Below are positions 1 through 12,548 of a DNA stretch of 64,000 bases, one piece after another. Positions within the stretch are counted from its first letter, which is position 1, and every line of letters starts with the position of its first letter. The notes under the pieces were generated by a model. It saw only the letters and a list, made by a program, of their open reading frames with translations, was not told where the DNA came from and made no database searches. Source of the stretch: Rutidosis leptorrhynchoides (taxonomy: Eukaryota > Streptophyta > Magnoliopsida > Asterales > Asteraceae); NCBI RefSeq assembly GCF_046630445.1, contig NC_092333.1, positions 2,628,001 through 2,692,000 of the forward strand. Direction: 5' to 3'. The position numbers were made by a program, and so were the translations under genes.

Positions 1-2
1 AT

Positions 3-3000
3 AATATATGCCGGAATCGAGAAATTAAACTGGGTAGCGAAATATTTAAGATTGATTTGATACCAGTAGAGTTAGGGAGTTTTGATGTGATAATCGGTAT
101 GGACTGGTTGAAAGAAGTGAAAGCAGAGATCGTTTGTTACAAAAATGCAATTCGCATTATACGAGAAAAAGGAAAACCCTTAATGGTGTACGGAGAAAAG
201 GGCAACACGAAGCTACATCTTATTAGTAATTTGAAGGCACAAAAACTAATAAGAAAAGGTTGCTATGCTGTTCTAGCACACGTCGAGAAAGTACAAACTG
301 AAGAAAAGAGCATCAATGATGTTCCCATTGCAAAAGAATTTCCCGATGTATTTCCGAAAGAATTACCAGGATTACCCCCACATCGATCCGTTGAATTTCA
401 AATAGATCTTGTACCAGGAGCTACACTAATAGCTCGTGCTCCTTACAGACTCGCACCCAGCGAGATGAAAGAACTGCAAAGCCAATTACAAGAACTTTTA
501 GAGCGTGGTTTCATTCGACCAAGCACAACACCGTGGGGAGCTCCTGTTTTGTTTGTCAAGAAGAAAGATGGTACATTCAGGTTGTGTATCGACTACCGAG
601 AGTTGAACAAACTTACCATCAAGAACCGCTACCCACTATCGAGAATCGACGACTTATTTGATCAACTACAAGGCTCGTCTGTTTATTCAAAGATTGACTT
701 ACGTTCCTGGTATCATCAAATGCGGGTGAAAGAAGATGATATTCCAAAGACTGCTTTCAGAACACGTTACCGTCATTACGAGTTTATGGTCATGCCGTTT
801 GGTTTAACTAATGCACCAGCTGTGTTCATGGACCTTATGAACCGAGTGTGTGGACCATACCTTGACAAGTTTGTCATTGTTTTCATTGATGACATACTTA
901 TTTACTCAAAGAATGACCAAGAACACGGTGAACATTTGAGAAGGGTGTTAGAAGTATTGAGGAAGGAAGAATTGTACGCTAAGTTTTCAAAGTGTGCATT
1001 TTGGTTGGAAGAAGTTCAATTCCTCGGTCACATAGTGAACAAAGAAGGTATTAAGGTGGATCCGGCAAAGATAGAAACTGTTGAAAAGTGGGAAACCCCG
1101 AAAACTCCAAAACACATACGCCAGTTTTTAGGACTAGCTGGTTACTACAGAAGGTTCATCCAAGACTTTTCCAGAATAGCAAAACCCTTGACTGCATTAA
1201 CGCATAAAGGGAAGAAATTTAAATGGAATGATGAACAAGAGAAAGCGTTTCAGTTATTGAAGAAAAAGCTAACTACGGCACCTATATTGTCATTGCCTGA
1301 AGGGAATGATGATTTTATGATTTATTGTGACGCATCAAAGCAAGGTCTCGGTTGTGTATTAATGCAACGAACAAAGGTGATTGCTTATGCGTCTAGACAA
1401 TTGAAGATTCACGAACAAAATTATACGACGCATGATTTGGAATTAGGCGCGGTTGTTTTTGCATTAAAGACTTGGAGGCACTACTTATATGGGGTCAAAA
1501 GTATTATATATACCGACCACAAAAGTCTTCAACACATATTTAATCAGAAACAACTGAATATGAGGCAGCGTAGGTGGATTGAATTATTGAATGATTACGA
1601 CTTTGAGATTCGTTACCACCCGGGGAAGGCAAATGTGGTAGCCGATGCCTTGAGCAGGAAGGACAGAGAACCCATTCGAGTAAAATCTATGAATATAATG
1701 ATTCATAATAACCTTACTACTCAAATAAAGGAGGCGCAACAAGGAGTTTTAAAAAAAGGAAATTTAAAGGATGAAATACCCAAAGGATCGGAGAAGCATC
1801 TTAATATTCAGGAAGACGGAACCCGGTATAGGGCTGAAAGGATTTGGGTACTAAAATTTGGAGATATGAGAGAAATGGTACTTAGAGAAGCTCATAAAAC
1901 CAGATACTCAATACATCCTGGAACGGGGAAGATGTACAAGGATCTCAAGAAACATTTTTGGTGGCCGAGTATGAAAGCCGATGTTGCTAAATACGTAGGA
2001 GAATGTTTGACGTGTTCTAAGGTCAAAGCTGAGCATCAGAAACCATCAAGTCTACTTCAACAACCCGAAATCCCGGAATGGAAATGGGAAAACATTACCA
2101 TGGATTTCATCACTAAATTGCCAAGGACTGCAAGTGGTTTTGATACTATTTGGGTAATAGTTGATCGTCTCACCAAATCAGCACACTTCCTACCAATAAG
2201 AGAAGATGACAAGATGGAGAAGTTAGCACGACTGTATTTGAAGGAAGTCGTCTCCAGACATGGAATACCAATCTCTATTATCTCTGATAGGGATGGCAGA
2301 TTTATTTCAAGATTCTGGCAGACATTACAGCAAGCATTAGGAACTCGTCTAGACATGAGTACTGCCTATCATCTACAAACTGATGGGCAGAGCGAAAGGA
2401 CGATACAAACTCTTGAAGACATGCTACGAGCATGTGTTATTGATTTCAGAAACAGTTGGGATCGACATCTACCATTAGCAGAATTTTCCTACAACAACAG
2501 CTACCATTCAAGCATTGAGATGGCGCCGTTTGAAGCACTTTATGGTCGAAAGTGCAGGTCTCCGATTTTTTGGAGTGAAGTGGGGGATAGACAGATTACG
2601 GATCCGGAGATTATACAAGAAACTACCGAGAAGATCATCCAAATTCAACAACGGTTGAAAACCGCCCAAAGTCGACAAAAGAGCTACGCTGACATTAAAA
2701 GAAAAGATATAGAATTTGAAATTGGAGAGATGGTCATGCTTAAAGTTGCACCTTGGAAAGGTGTTGTTCGATTTGGTAAACGAGGGAAATTAAATCCAAG
2801 GTATATTGGACCATTCAAGATTATTGATCGTGTCGGACCAGTAGCTTAGCGACTTGAGTTACCTCAACAACTCGCGGCTGTACATAACGCTTTCCACGTC
2901 TCGAATTTGAAGAAATGTTTTGCTAAAGAAGATCTCACTATTCCGTTAGATGAAATCCAAATCAACGAAAAACTTCAATTCATCGAAGAACCCGTCGAAA

Positions 3001-3167
3001 TAATGGATCGTGAGGTTAAAAGACTTAAGCAAAACAAGATACCAATTGTTAAGGTTCGATGGAATGCTCGTAGAGGACCCGAGTTCACCTGGGAGCGTGA
3101 AGATCAGATGAAGAAGAAATACCCGCATCTATTTCCAGAAGATTCGTCAACACCTTCAACAGCTTAA
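3..3167 (+). pseudogene. gypsy pol polyprotein (PR-RT-RNase H-integrase-chromodomain), 5' truncated, one nonsense codon
   Basis: The frame is already open at base 3, in the late protease region, and stays open to a TAG at 2847-2849; the same frame then continues to TAA at 3165-3167. Domains in order: end of aspartic protease (about 60-160), reverse transcriptase (about 480-1030, FIDD catalytic box), RNase H (DAS motif near 1330, ADALSR near 1650), integrase with HHCC zinc finger and DDE core (about 1900-2500), and a C-terminal chromodomain (about 2980-3130) that would direct insertion to modified chromatin. Relative to the intact copy the stop replaces a tyrosine codon, and Gly-to-Trp and Gly-to-Arg changes hit the conserved RSGYHQ and RYGHYEF regions of the reverse transcriptase. 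The stop separates the integrase tail and chromodomain from the rest. Confidence 0.95.
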
Positions 3168-3202
3168 AATTTCGGGACGAAATTTATTTAACGGGTAGGT
3201 AC

Positions 3203-6200
3203 TGTAGTGACCCGAACTTTTCCATGTTTATATATATTAATTGAGACTGATATTTACATGATTAAATGTTTTCAACATGTTAAGCAATCAAACTTGTTAA
3301 GACTTGATTAATTGAAATATGTTTCATATAGACAATTGACCACCCAAGTTAACCGGTAATTCACGAATGTTAAAACTTGTAAAAACTATACGATGACATA
3401 TATATGGTTATATATATAGTTAACATGATTTTATTATAAGTATGTATCTCATTAGGTATTTTAACAATGAGTTATATACATAAAAATGAGACTATTAATT
3501 TAAGAAACTCGAAAACGATATATATAACGATTATCGTTATAACAACGTCTTACTAGGTACATATGAATCATATTAAGATATTGATACACTTGGTTAATTA
3601 TGTTAAATGATAAGTAAATATAGTATTAAGTGTAATAACAATGAAATACATATGTAAAAATAAGACTACTAACTTAATGATTTCGAAACGAGACATATAT
3701 GTAACGATTATCGTTGTAACGACATTTAACTGTATATATATCATACTAAGATAGTTTATATATCATAATATCATGATAATATAACAATTTAACATCTCAT
3801 TTGTTATAATAAATAATGGGTTAACAACATTCAACAAGATCGTTAACCTAAAGGTTTCAAAACAACATTTACATGTAACGACTAACGATGACTTAACGAC
3901 TCAGTTAAAATGTATATACATGTAGTGTTTTAATATGTATTCATACACTTTTGAAAGACTTCAAGACACTTATCAAAATACTTCTACTTAACAAAAATGC
4001 TTACAATTACATCCTCGTTCAGTTTCATCAACAATTCTACTCATATGCACCCGTATTCGTACTCGTACAATACACAGCTTTTAGATGTATGTACTATTGG
4101 TATATACACTCCAATGATCAGCTCTTAGCAGCCCATGTGAGTCACCTAACACATGTGGGAACCATCATTTGGCAACTAGCATGAAATATCTCATAAAATT
4201 ACAAAAATATGAGTAATCATTCATGACTTATTTACATGAAAACAAAATTACATATCCTTTATATCTAATCCATACACCAACGACCAAAAACACCTACAAA
4301 CACTTTCATTATTCAATTTTCTTCATCTAATTGATCTCTCTCAAGTTCTATCTTCAAGTTCTAAGTGTTCTTCATATATTCTACAAGTTCTAGTTACATA
4401 AAATCAAGAATACTTTCAAGTTTGCTAGCTCACTTTCAATCTTGTAAGGTGATCATCCAACCTCAAGAAATCTTTGTTTCTTATAGTAGGTTATCATTCT
4501 AATACAGGGTAATAATCATATTCAAACTTTGGTTCAATTTCTATAACTATAACAATCTTATTTCAAGTGATGATCTTACTTGAACTTGTATTCGTGTCAT
4601 GATTCTGCTTCAAGAACTTCGAGCCATCCAAGGATCCGTTGAAGCTAGATCCATTTTTCTCTTTTCCAGTAGGTTTATCCAAGGAACTTAAGGTAGTAAT
4701 GATGTTCATAACATCATTCGATTCATACATATAAAGCTATCTTATTCGAAGGTTTAAACTTGTAATCACTAGAACATAGTTTAGTTAATTCTAAACTTGT
4801 TCGCAAACAAAAGTTAATCCTTCTAACTTGACTTTTAAAATCAACTAAACACATGTTCTATATCTATATGATATGCTAACTTAATGATTTAAAACCTGGA
4901 AACACGAAAAACACCGTAAAACCGGATTTACGCCGTCGTAGTAACACCGCGGGCTGTTTTGGGTTAGTTAATTAAAAACTATGATAAACTTTGATTTAAA
5001 AGTTGTTATTCTGAGAAAATGATTTTTATTATGAACATGAAACTATATCCAAAAATTATGGTTAAACTCAAAGTGGAAGTATGTTTTCTAAAATGGTCAT
5101 CTAGACGTCGTTCTTTCGACTTAAATGACTACCTTTACAAAAACGACTTGTAACTTATTTTTCTGACTATAAACCTATACTTTTTCTGTTTATATTCATA
5201 AAATAGAGTTCAATATAAAACCATAGCAATTTGATTCACTCAAAATGGATTTAAAATGAAGAAGTTATGGGTAAAACAAGATTGGATAATTTTTCTCATT
5301 TTAGCTACGTGAAAATTGGTAACAAATCTATTCCAACCATAACTTAATCAACTTGTATTGTATATTATGTAATCTTGAGATACCATAGACTCGTATACAA
5401 TGTTTCGACCTATCATGTCGACACATCTATATATATTTCGGAACAACCATAGACACTCTATATGTGAATGTTGGAGTTAGCTATACAGGGTTGAGGTTGA
5501 TTCCAAAATATATATAGTTTGAGTTTTGATCAATACTGAGATACGTATACACTGGGTCGTGGATTGATTCAAGATAATATTTATCGATTTATTTCTGTAC
5601 ATCTAACTGTGGACAACTAGTTGTAGGTTACTAACGAGGACAGCTGACTTAATAAACTTAAAACATCAAAATATATTAAAAGTGTTGTAAATATATTTTG
5701 AACATACTTTGATATATATGTATATATTGTTATAGGTTCGTGAATCAACCAGTGGCCAAGTCTTACTTCCCGACGAAGTAAAAATCTGTGAATGTGAGTT
5801 ATAGTCCCACTTTTAAAATCTAATATTTTTGGGATGAGAATACATGCAGGTTTTATAAATGATTTACAAAATAGACACAAGTACGTGAAACTACATTCTA
5901 TGGTTGAATTATCGAAATCGAATATGCCCTTTTTTATTAAGTCTGGTAATCTAAGAATTAGGGAACAGACACCCTAATTGACGCGAATCCTAAAGATAGA
6001 TCTATTGGGCCTAACAAACCCCATCCAAAGTACCGGATGCTTTAGTACTTCGAAATTTATATCATATCCGAAGGGTGTCCCGGAATGATGGGGATATTCT
6101 TATATATGCATCTTGTTAATGTCGGTTACCAGGTGTTCACCATATGAATGATTTTTATCTCTATGTATGGGATGTGTATTGAAGTATGAAATCTTGTGGT

Positions 6201-6626
6201 CTATTGTTACGATTTGATATATATAGGTTAAACCTATAACTCACCAACATTTTTGTTGACGTTTAAAGCATGTTTATTCTCAGGTGAATACTAAGAGCTT
6301 CCGCTGTTGCATACTAAAATAAGGACAAGATTTGGAGTCCATGTTTGTATGATATTGTGTAAAAACTGCATTCAAGAAACTGATTTTGATGTAACATATT
6401 TGTATTGTAAACCATTATGTAATGGTCGTGTGTAAACAAGATATTTTAGATTATCATTATTTGATAATCTACGTAAAGCTTTTTAAACCTTTATTTATGA
6501 AATAAAGGTTATGGTTTGTTTTAAAATAAATGCAGTCTTTGAAAAACGTCTCATATAGAGGTCAAAACCTCGCAACGAAATCAATTAATATGGAACGTTT
6601 TTAATCAATAAGAACGGGACATTTCA
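3203..6626 (+). repeat. 3' LTR of gypsy copy 1 (3424 bp)
   Basis: It begins TGTAGTGACCCG straight after the pol tail (AACGGGTAGGTAC) and ends GGGACATTTCA, the same termini as the two LTRs of the intact copy. It is 172 bp longer than those (3252 bp) because of one extra repeat unit near its start. Short open frames inside it (for example 3951-4184) begin without ATG and are not supported as genes. Confidence 0.92.
3463..3730 (+). repeat. Diverged tandem duplication inside the LTR, period about 174 bp
   Basis: Two related stretches start AACAATGA at 3463 and 3637 and both run on to an ATATATAACGATTATCGTT-type segment (ATATATGTAACGATTATCG in the second). The corresponding place in the LTRs at 37969 and 47826 has a single unit, which accounts for nearly all of the length difference. 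Confidence 0.75.
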
Positions 6627-8470
6627 ACGATTTCGATATTTCAATGATTTTCTGTCAGCTTTCCAGAAAACATGTAAAAATGACTAAGTGGCCAACTTTG
6701 CTGATTTTTAGAAAAATAATTTGGCTTCGAATTGACGAACGGCCTATTACAGGAGTTCCCATTTGCATCAAAGATAGTTCAAAAAAAAATTTATGTAAAG
6801 TAAATTGTACTTAGGCAAAGTGTAGTGATCGAAATGGTTTTATCACTTTAAGTTACTGATTTTCAGCATTTCAGAAAAATGTACAAGTGCGCTCAGGTGA
6901 TCCACTTTGACAATTTTTAAAACGACGCTCTGGACTCGGTTTGACAAACGAGCAGAACCAATTGCTTCTCCTTGCTATCAAGATACTACATGATTTATTT
7001 AACAATTTTTACAGCATTTAAATGACCATGGTGATCGACGCGATTTCGATAAAATTTCATTTTCTGCATCACCATTCTAACCAGAAAATTTATTTTTATA
7101 AACTTTGAAAAATCATATCAAATTCAAAAAGTATCCAAATGACGTGTTTCCAGAGTCTAAACTTAATGTTTTTTTGAGGCGCACGCAACCATGGACTTCG
7201 ATTTCTAACCTCAGGTCGCACGCATCCTGGAATTAAATCAAAACCTGTGCAGAATATTTATACATATTTATAAAAAAAACACATATCTTGTTTATCGCTT
7301 AGATTTTGATTTGTTAGTCCGTTTAACATGAATCCTATATGAAAATTGCACTACTCATTGAGAGGAACTCAATGAGCTACAATTAAACATCATAAACTCA
7401 TGGAACGGATTCCAAAAATGCAGTTGAAGCTGCTGTCCAAAAATTATTAAACCGAAAAAGTCGATCTTTACATGTTTAATTCATCCAAATACTACCACAA
7501 CGATTGTTCAAGCACTATAACTAATAATCATTCATAATAACATGTAAATAAATAATAATTGAAAAAGTTAGGGTTTACAAAAATTACCTAACGAGAAAAG
7601 TAGAAAGATAGATACGTAGATCTAATAGCGATGAATCCAAATATACGATTTAACTTGAATGGAGATCGAGCAATATGATGTTGGAGATTGAAGAAAAGAA
7701 AAAAAAATAAAGATGATGATGATGGGATATGGTTCGGCAAAAAAAAAATCAAAGAAAGATAGTGAATGAGAGAAAACTTAGAAATTAGGTTTTTGATAAA
7801 AATGCTAAAATCCCTAACCTAAACCTTATCAAGTAAGAAAAAAAAAATTAAATAAATTTTGGGCTTAACCCCATGAGGAATTCGGCCGACCTCATGGGGA
7901 GTACATATTGTTTGTTTGTTTTTTATTTTTATTTTTTTTTATCCATAGTCAACATTAAGTAATTTATTTATTTTAATTTTGTGGGCTAAACAAATTAAAA
8001 GGATAATTAAAGGAATTCATGAGCCACCATAAAATGGTTCAGTCAAATTGTGCTAGAGAATGACCATCACATCAAATTTTAATTTATAATTTGGCCCGAA
8101 CGATAAAACGAATGTGATACGATAAATAAAGTGTTACACGAATAAAATACGGAATGAAAACGCACCCGCGATAAATAAAATTTAGAATTATTTTATAACT
8201 TTATATGACATTGAAATGTCATAGATAAAATAATTCGGATTTGAAAATCACGAAAGTCTAATCGTTGTTTGAAAACCGAAACGATTCACCGAAATAAAAC
8301 TGTTACACGTAGAAATGTATTAATACATAAGTGCACATTTTCATTCAATAAATAATATGGAAATATTATTTATTATAATATAAGTCATATAAAATGACGT
8401 GGCAAGAATACCAGATAACGGAAGTTAAATATTAACAGAAAAAGATAACGGAAAAAGTAGGGTCGTTACA
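6627..8470 (-). repeat. Partial long LTR of a minus-strand LTR retrotransposon
   Basis: Read on the minus strand, this begins TGTAACGACCC (at 8470), a typical start of long gypsy LTRs in this kind of genome, and continues without coding capacity. It holds two diverged copies of a roughly 200 bp segment (around 6630-6800 and 6830-7010) and pyrimidine-rich stretches near 7680-7800. It is cut at 6626 by gypsy copy 1, so the other end of the LTR and its element are outside the window. The boundary at 8470 is inferred from the terminal motif only. Confidence 0.55.
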
Positions 8471-8639
8471 AATAATATTAATATAACAATTATATTTTAA
8501 CTTGTAAGTAAGTTTAATATGTTGATATTATGTATAATTAATTATGTAATATTTAATAACATCTAATATATACATATTTTAATTTTTATATATTTTATAT
8601 ATGTAATGCAACATTTCTATAATATTAATTAGGTTTAGA

Positions 8640-8642
<3 letters not shown>

Positions 8643-8710
<68 letters not shown>
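8643..8710. repeat. (TA)n microsatellite
   Basis: An uninterrupted run of about 34 TA units inside the LTR remnant. Confidence 0.97.
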
Positions 8711-8713
<3 letters not shown>

Positions 8714-8807
8714 TTTAATAGCAACTTAATTATTCTATATCTTATTTCACATATCTATTTCTAATGTTTAAATTATATTTTATAATTTCAATTTATTATA
8801 TAAATTT

Positions 8808-8896
<89 letters not shown>

Positions 8897-8900
8897 CATA
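8808..8900. repeat. Compound (CA)n-(TA)n microsatellite
   Basis: About 12 CA units pass directly into about 29 TA units, followed by a few CATA units. The translations rich in Ile-Tyr or Thr-His across it are artefacts. Confidence 0.97.
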
Positions 8901-9081
8901 CATATATATACATATTTTCTTACAACAATTGTTCGTGAATCGTCGAAAATGGTCAAAAGTTAAATGTATCCATGTAAACAGTTCAAAAATTTTGAGACTC
9001 AGTTTAATAGACTTTGCTTGTCGTCTTGAAATAATATAGAGATTAAGTTTAAATTTGGTCAAAAATTTTCGGGTCGTCACA

Positions 9082-10733
9082 TCTGCTACATATTCATTTG
9101 GCCCACTAGAATTATCAGGCCCAACCTCCTTATGATCCACTATACCGTTGGAATTAGTAAATTCATTTGAGATCACATTATTGGTGAACGAAATTTTTTG
9201 GTTGGAATTAGGGTTTTGGGGAGACTCGCCTTCATTGCACTGCCGGAAATTATCATTGTCATCATTAATTCTCATTGAATCAAGACAACCGGAACGTTCA
9301 TCTTCCACGGTGGTTGTTTTTCGGTCACCGCCCTGAACATCAACTTCATCTTTAGGTGGAATCTTGTGATTACCGAATATTGGATCTTCGTCATCCGATT
9401 CATACCCAAAATTGGACACGCCATCATCATCATCATTTGAATTAGCATATGTGTTCTCATATGTGTCATTGACATACTCGTTATCATCTTCAATATCATT
9501 TTTTATTGATTCTTCACGAAACATTCCCTCTACTTCTTCATCATCGTCCCATGAAACTGATATCTCAATACTTTTGTTTACGTTCTCTTTTGCTCTGATG
9601 TTAATGCAATCATAACCAATATCAACTTGAACCCTATCATCTATGTCTTGTTGGAATTTAGAAAGGATCAATACACTCCCAACTGTGAGATTTTGATCTT
9701 CTTGTGTAAGTTGGCAGTTAAAAGTGTCTATTACTTGCCCCCAATAACTTCCAATTCTTTTGAATGTATTCTCTTTCCAACACATGACAGGGACCCCTGT
9801 GATGTCTAACCATATTACCCTATGTGACTGAGTATAGGTTTTATCCATTAGACGAACGTTATCACACCATTTGTACAGTATGTGATCCTTATTACCCAAC
9901 GCATTTTTGGCTTCAAATGAAGAATTGAACATCAACATTAACTCCAAGCCACCAACATACTTGACAACACAGTCTTGTAACCCCTCAACTTTGGATAGTT
10001 CAGCAATATGGTGTATTATGGACCAATCTTTAACAGCCCCAATTATAGATCTTTGATGTAGATGATTGTTGCGGTCAGACTCTTTAATCACCATTCTCTT
10101 AGCAACTGCAGTTTCTTTGAGGTTGTTTTTGTTCCCCCCATTAAATATAAGTTTTTCCCTAAGATCTCTATTCATTAGCTTCTCTCTAAGATCTCCATTG
10201 AAATTTCCTGTTACTTCATTGTATTTACGTGCATCTCTGAATGTGTCGGATTTGCCTCTACCCCCATCAAACTGATTGAGATTCTTGTGACTTTTCAGAG
10301 GAGGAAAATGATTTCCACCTAAGTTGTTATCAGACTCTTGCCTATCGATAGCATTGAAAACCCTAATAGGGTTCCCATCAAATTTTATCTTCTCCAGCAG
10401 CTGTAACATTCGATCTTTATCCATAACATTAGCAAATCTTGCAAAAGCGAACCATTGCCTACTTTTAAGTCTCCTTCCCACCATATAAATATCCCTGATA
10501 TCACCATGAGGTTTGAATGATCTCCATAGATCCGACACATTCCAATTCTCGGGAAAGTTGAAAAACGTGAAGGATGTTAATTGGATTCCAAATAGATTCA
10601 CTAGTCGATCGTGTAGTTTCCCGTTGTAGTTCCCTTGTTGATCCGACGTGCCACCGCCCTTTCTGACTCTCCTCTCAACCTTATGCCACTCATTCTCTCT
10701 CACACTCATTCTCTCTCTCTCTCTTTTAGTCAA
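9082..10733 (-). pseudogene. LINE ORF1 protein (RRM plus DUF4283-like region), 3' end cut by an LTR
   Basis: The frame starts at ATG 10731-10733 and is open for about 550 residues until the LTR junction at 9081; after that the reading frame only translates LTR and microsatellite. Residues about 52-128 form an RNA-recognition motif with RNP-like strands FTFFNF and RQWFAFARF. Residues about 250-345 resemble the DUF4283-type region of plant LINE ORF1 proteins (GVPVMCW and YVGGLELM motifs), followed by a long acidic Asp/Glu/Asn tail. The role known for such proteins is binding LINE RNA in the retrotransposition particle. The LINE at 23905-61190 carries a homologous ORF1 in the opposite orientation. 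ORF2 of this copy would lie to the left but is not in the window. The short CT-rich leader upstream of the ATG is probably the LINE 5' end; no exact end is visible. Confidence 0.85.
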
Positions 10734-10910
10734 ACTCCTGAATTGTTTCTTCTTAATTTATAACTGATACGAGTTTCTTATATACGATACATATATACAA
10801 CTACATCGAAATACACCTTTAATATTGTTTTTAATTTACAAATAATACGTAGTGCATTAATATATGATGATACATGTATATACATATAATATATACATAT
10901 ATACATGAAA

Positions 10911-11095
10911 AGCTCATTTAGGCTCGCGAGCTTAATCGAGCTTGATATACGAAGCTCGAGCTCGAGCTCGTTTACTAAACGAGCCTTAATTTTTGCTCGA
11001 ACTCGAGCTCGAGCTCGTTTAGGCTCGGCTCGAACCGAGTTTTTAACGAGCCAAACTCGAGTAGTTCACGAGTAGCTTGGCTCATTTACGCCCCT
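10911..11095. repeat. GAGCTCGAGC-rich palindromic repeat, possible MITE
   Basis: A 185 bp segment built of GAGCTCGAGCTCG and GCTCGGCTCG motifs in both orientations, able to fold on itself. It is bounded by AGCTCATTTAGGCTCG on the left and GGCTCATTTACGCCCC on the right. The ends are not clean inverted repeats and no target duplication was found, so the MITE reading is tentative. The flanks 10734-10910 and 11096-11165 hold nothing else that I recognise. Confidence 0.5.
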
Positions 11096-11165
11096 ATAAA
11101 TAGTACTCTCGCTTGATGTGCCAAGATTAAAGTTGAAAATCGGATATTAACTGAAACCTGATGTT

Positions 11166-11428
11166 TATTTTTTCTTTTGAATGGTTGTTTCAGCATCACT
11201 GGTATTAACCATCTTCACGATTATTTACCACGCTACGCATGCTTCAGAGGAAACCCATCCGTCCCCATAGGCAACCAGGTAGGGAAACCTGTGGTGGGAT
11301 TCGGACCTGGGACCCCCGCAGGCAATTCCACAAAGTCCAGCCTCCCCTAAGATTCGAACTCGGGACCCTGCACGAATTCCACTAAGTTCTCCTCCTAGAT
11401 ACCACTAAGCCAAAGGCTCGATGGTAAA
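11166..11428 (-). mobile_element. Probable tRNA-derived SINE
   Basis: Read on the minus strand, the segment starts near 11428 and shows an A-box-like TTGGCTTAGTGG (about 11401-11413) and a B-box-like GAGTTCGAATC (11351-11362), the split RNA polymerase III promoter of tRNA-derived SINEs. A second B-box-like match lies near 11305. Imperfect direct repeats (TGAAACCTGATGTT at 11152-11165 and TGAAGCCTAGTGTT at 11429-11442) may be an aged target duplication. Spacing between the boxes is somewhat wider than in a tRNA, and I cannot name a family. Confidence 0.5.
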
Positions 11429-11737
11429 TGAAGCCTAGTGTTGGATCCACCTTATACCACTACGAATCCAAATTGAACCGTTAATTACTAATGTCCCAAA
11501 CCTGCCGATCTTGACTACTCAAAACTATAATTTCTATACGTAAATGGCTGTGGTTTTCAGGGTACGTACAAATCAGATGAATAATATCGCAACCTCCACT
11601 AAATCCTACAAGTTGCAACGTTGCAAAAGAAACCCTAAGACGACTTACCTGGTTGTGATCCTACAAGTGTGCCACGATCTAAAACAAACATTGAAACTTT
11701 AACATAATTAAGCTATAACAAAAACAAATGTGACAAC

Positions 11738-12236
11738 TGATCAATCCTTAATTAGCGATGTTACTTAATTACGGATTGAGTGCAATAAGATTATAATAGA
11801 GGACGGAATGTTTGATGATTATTTTGGGCCCCGATGATCGTCTTTCGCTTTAACTATCAAGTGATCAACCACCCCGACCCGGTCTTGATTGTTAGTTAAC
11901 ATAATTCACCTTTGCGCGATGTAAAAATCCCTTGGACAAGATCACAAGTGGAAATTACAAAGGCCTGGGCAAAATGGCAGAGAATCAACAACTTATAAAT
12001 GAGAGGCCAAGCTCTCTATTTATAGTATTCGAGATGTCCGCGACTCCGCGGTCTGCGAATTATCTAACTGTCTGCGGAAGCTCAGCGGATTAAACCGCAG
12101 TCATTTATTGGCGCGGGAATCCATCCGCTGATCTTATTTTCAGCGAACACTTCATAACTTTGCCTTATAGTTCGCGCAGTTCTGCCCTCGACCTTTAACA
12201 AATAAAATATACATATACAATGCTATGTATATGATA
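11738..12236 (-). repeat. 3' LTR of the Tat element (left)
   Basis: It starts TGATCAATCC on the plus strand and ends at TATATGATA; the copy at 18429 ends TATATGATCA, so this terminus has lost a base. The polypurine tract, as its complement AAGTCCCCCCAGTTT, follows at 12237-12251, proving minus-strand orientation. Confidence 0.92.
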
Positions 12237-12251
12237 AAGTCCCCCCAGTTT
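12237..12251 (-). other. Polypurine tract of the Tat element
   Basis: On the minus strand this reads AAACTGGGGGGACTT directly before the 3' LTR, the expected primer site for second-strand DNA synthesis. Confidence 0.85.
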
Positions 12252-12548
12252 ATTATGATACATATCGCAAAGCAGATGTATCATGATAAACTCTAAAAAT
12301 GCGCAGTTTTTGCAACCATCATCCGCGCTTAGTCATTTTCGCATTTACTTAGTTAACGTTGCAAGACAAAAGTTACCGTTTGAGTTATCACAACGGATAA
12401 TTAATACAAACGTTTACCACCCTTATTTCCCCTATATATATCGTAATTCTCAATCACTAATTTTTTACTTGCTTTCTGTACCACAATTCGCACTTGTATA
12501 CATTCGCTATTAACCTTTACAAGTTCTTCAAACACAGCTTTTTCAAAA

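Larger units (their letters stand above)
1..6626 (+). mobile_element. Ty3/gypsy Tekay-like chromovirus, 3' portion (copy 1)
   Basis: This is the right-hand part of an LTR retrotransposon whose 5' LTR, gag and start of protease lie outside the window. It has pol ending in a chromodomain, then a short untranslated tail, then a full 3' LTR. It matches the complete copy at 37969-51077 almost base for base over pol, so both belong to one family. The target duplication cannot be checked because the left end is missing; the first bases to the right are ACGAT. A nonsense codon and several changes at conserved glycines indicate an inactive copy. Confidence 0.93.
8471..9081 (-). repeat. Partial LTR (TGTGACGACCC type), minus strand, inserted in LINE ORF1
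   Basis: On the minus strand it starts TGTGACGACCCG at 9081, exactly where the LINE ORF1 reading frame loses its family resemblance, and runs 611 bp to the start of the next LTR at 8470. Two long AT microsatellites lie within it. No second end is visible, so whether this is a solo LTR or part of a full element cannot be decided here. Confidence 0.6.

Noticed and set aside
2057..2356. Minus-strand 99-residue frame (also 46680-46979)
   Set aside because: Shadow of the integrase coding frame.
3951..4184. 77-residue frame repeated in all three long LTRs (also 38545-38778 and 48402-48635)
   Set aside because: It begins at TTG, has no recognisable domain, and its preservation is explained by the high identity of the LTRs. 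Conservation in distant copies would be needed to revive it.
8764..9039. Ile-Tyr/Thr-His-rich open frames over microsatellites (also at 61522-62098)
   Set aside because: They are translations of (TA)n and (CA)n runs and have no protein support.
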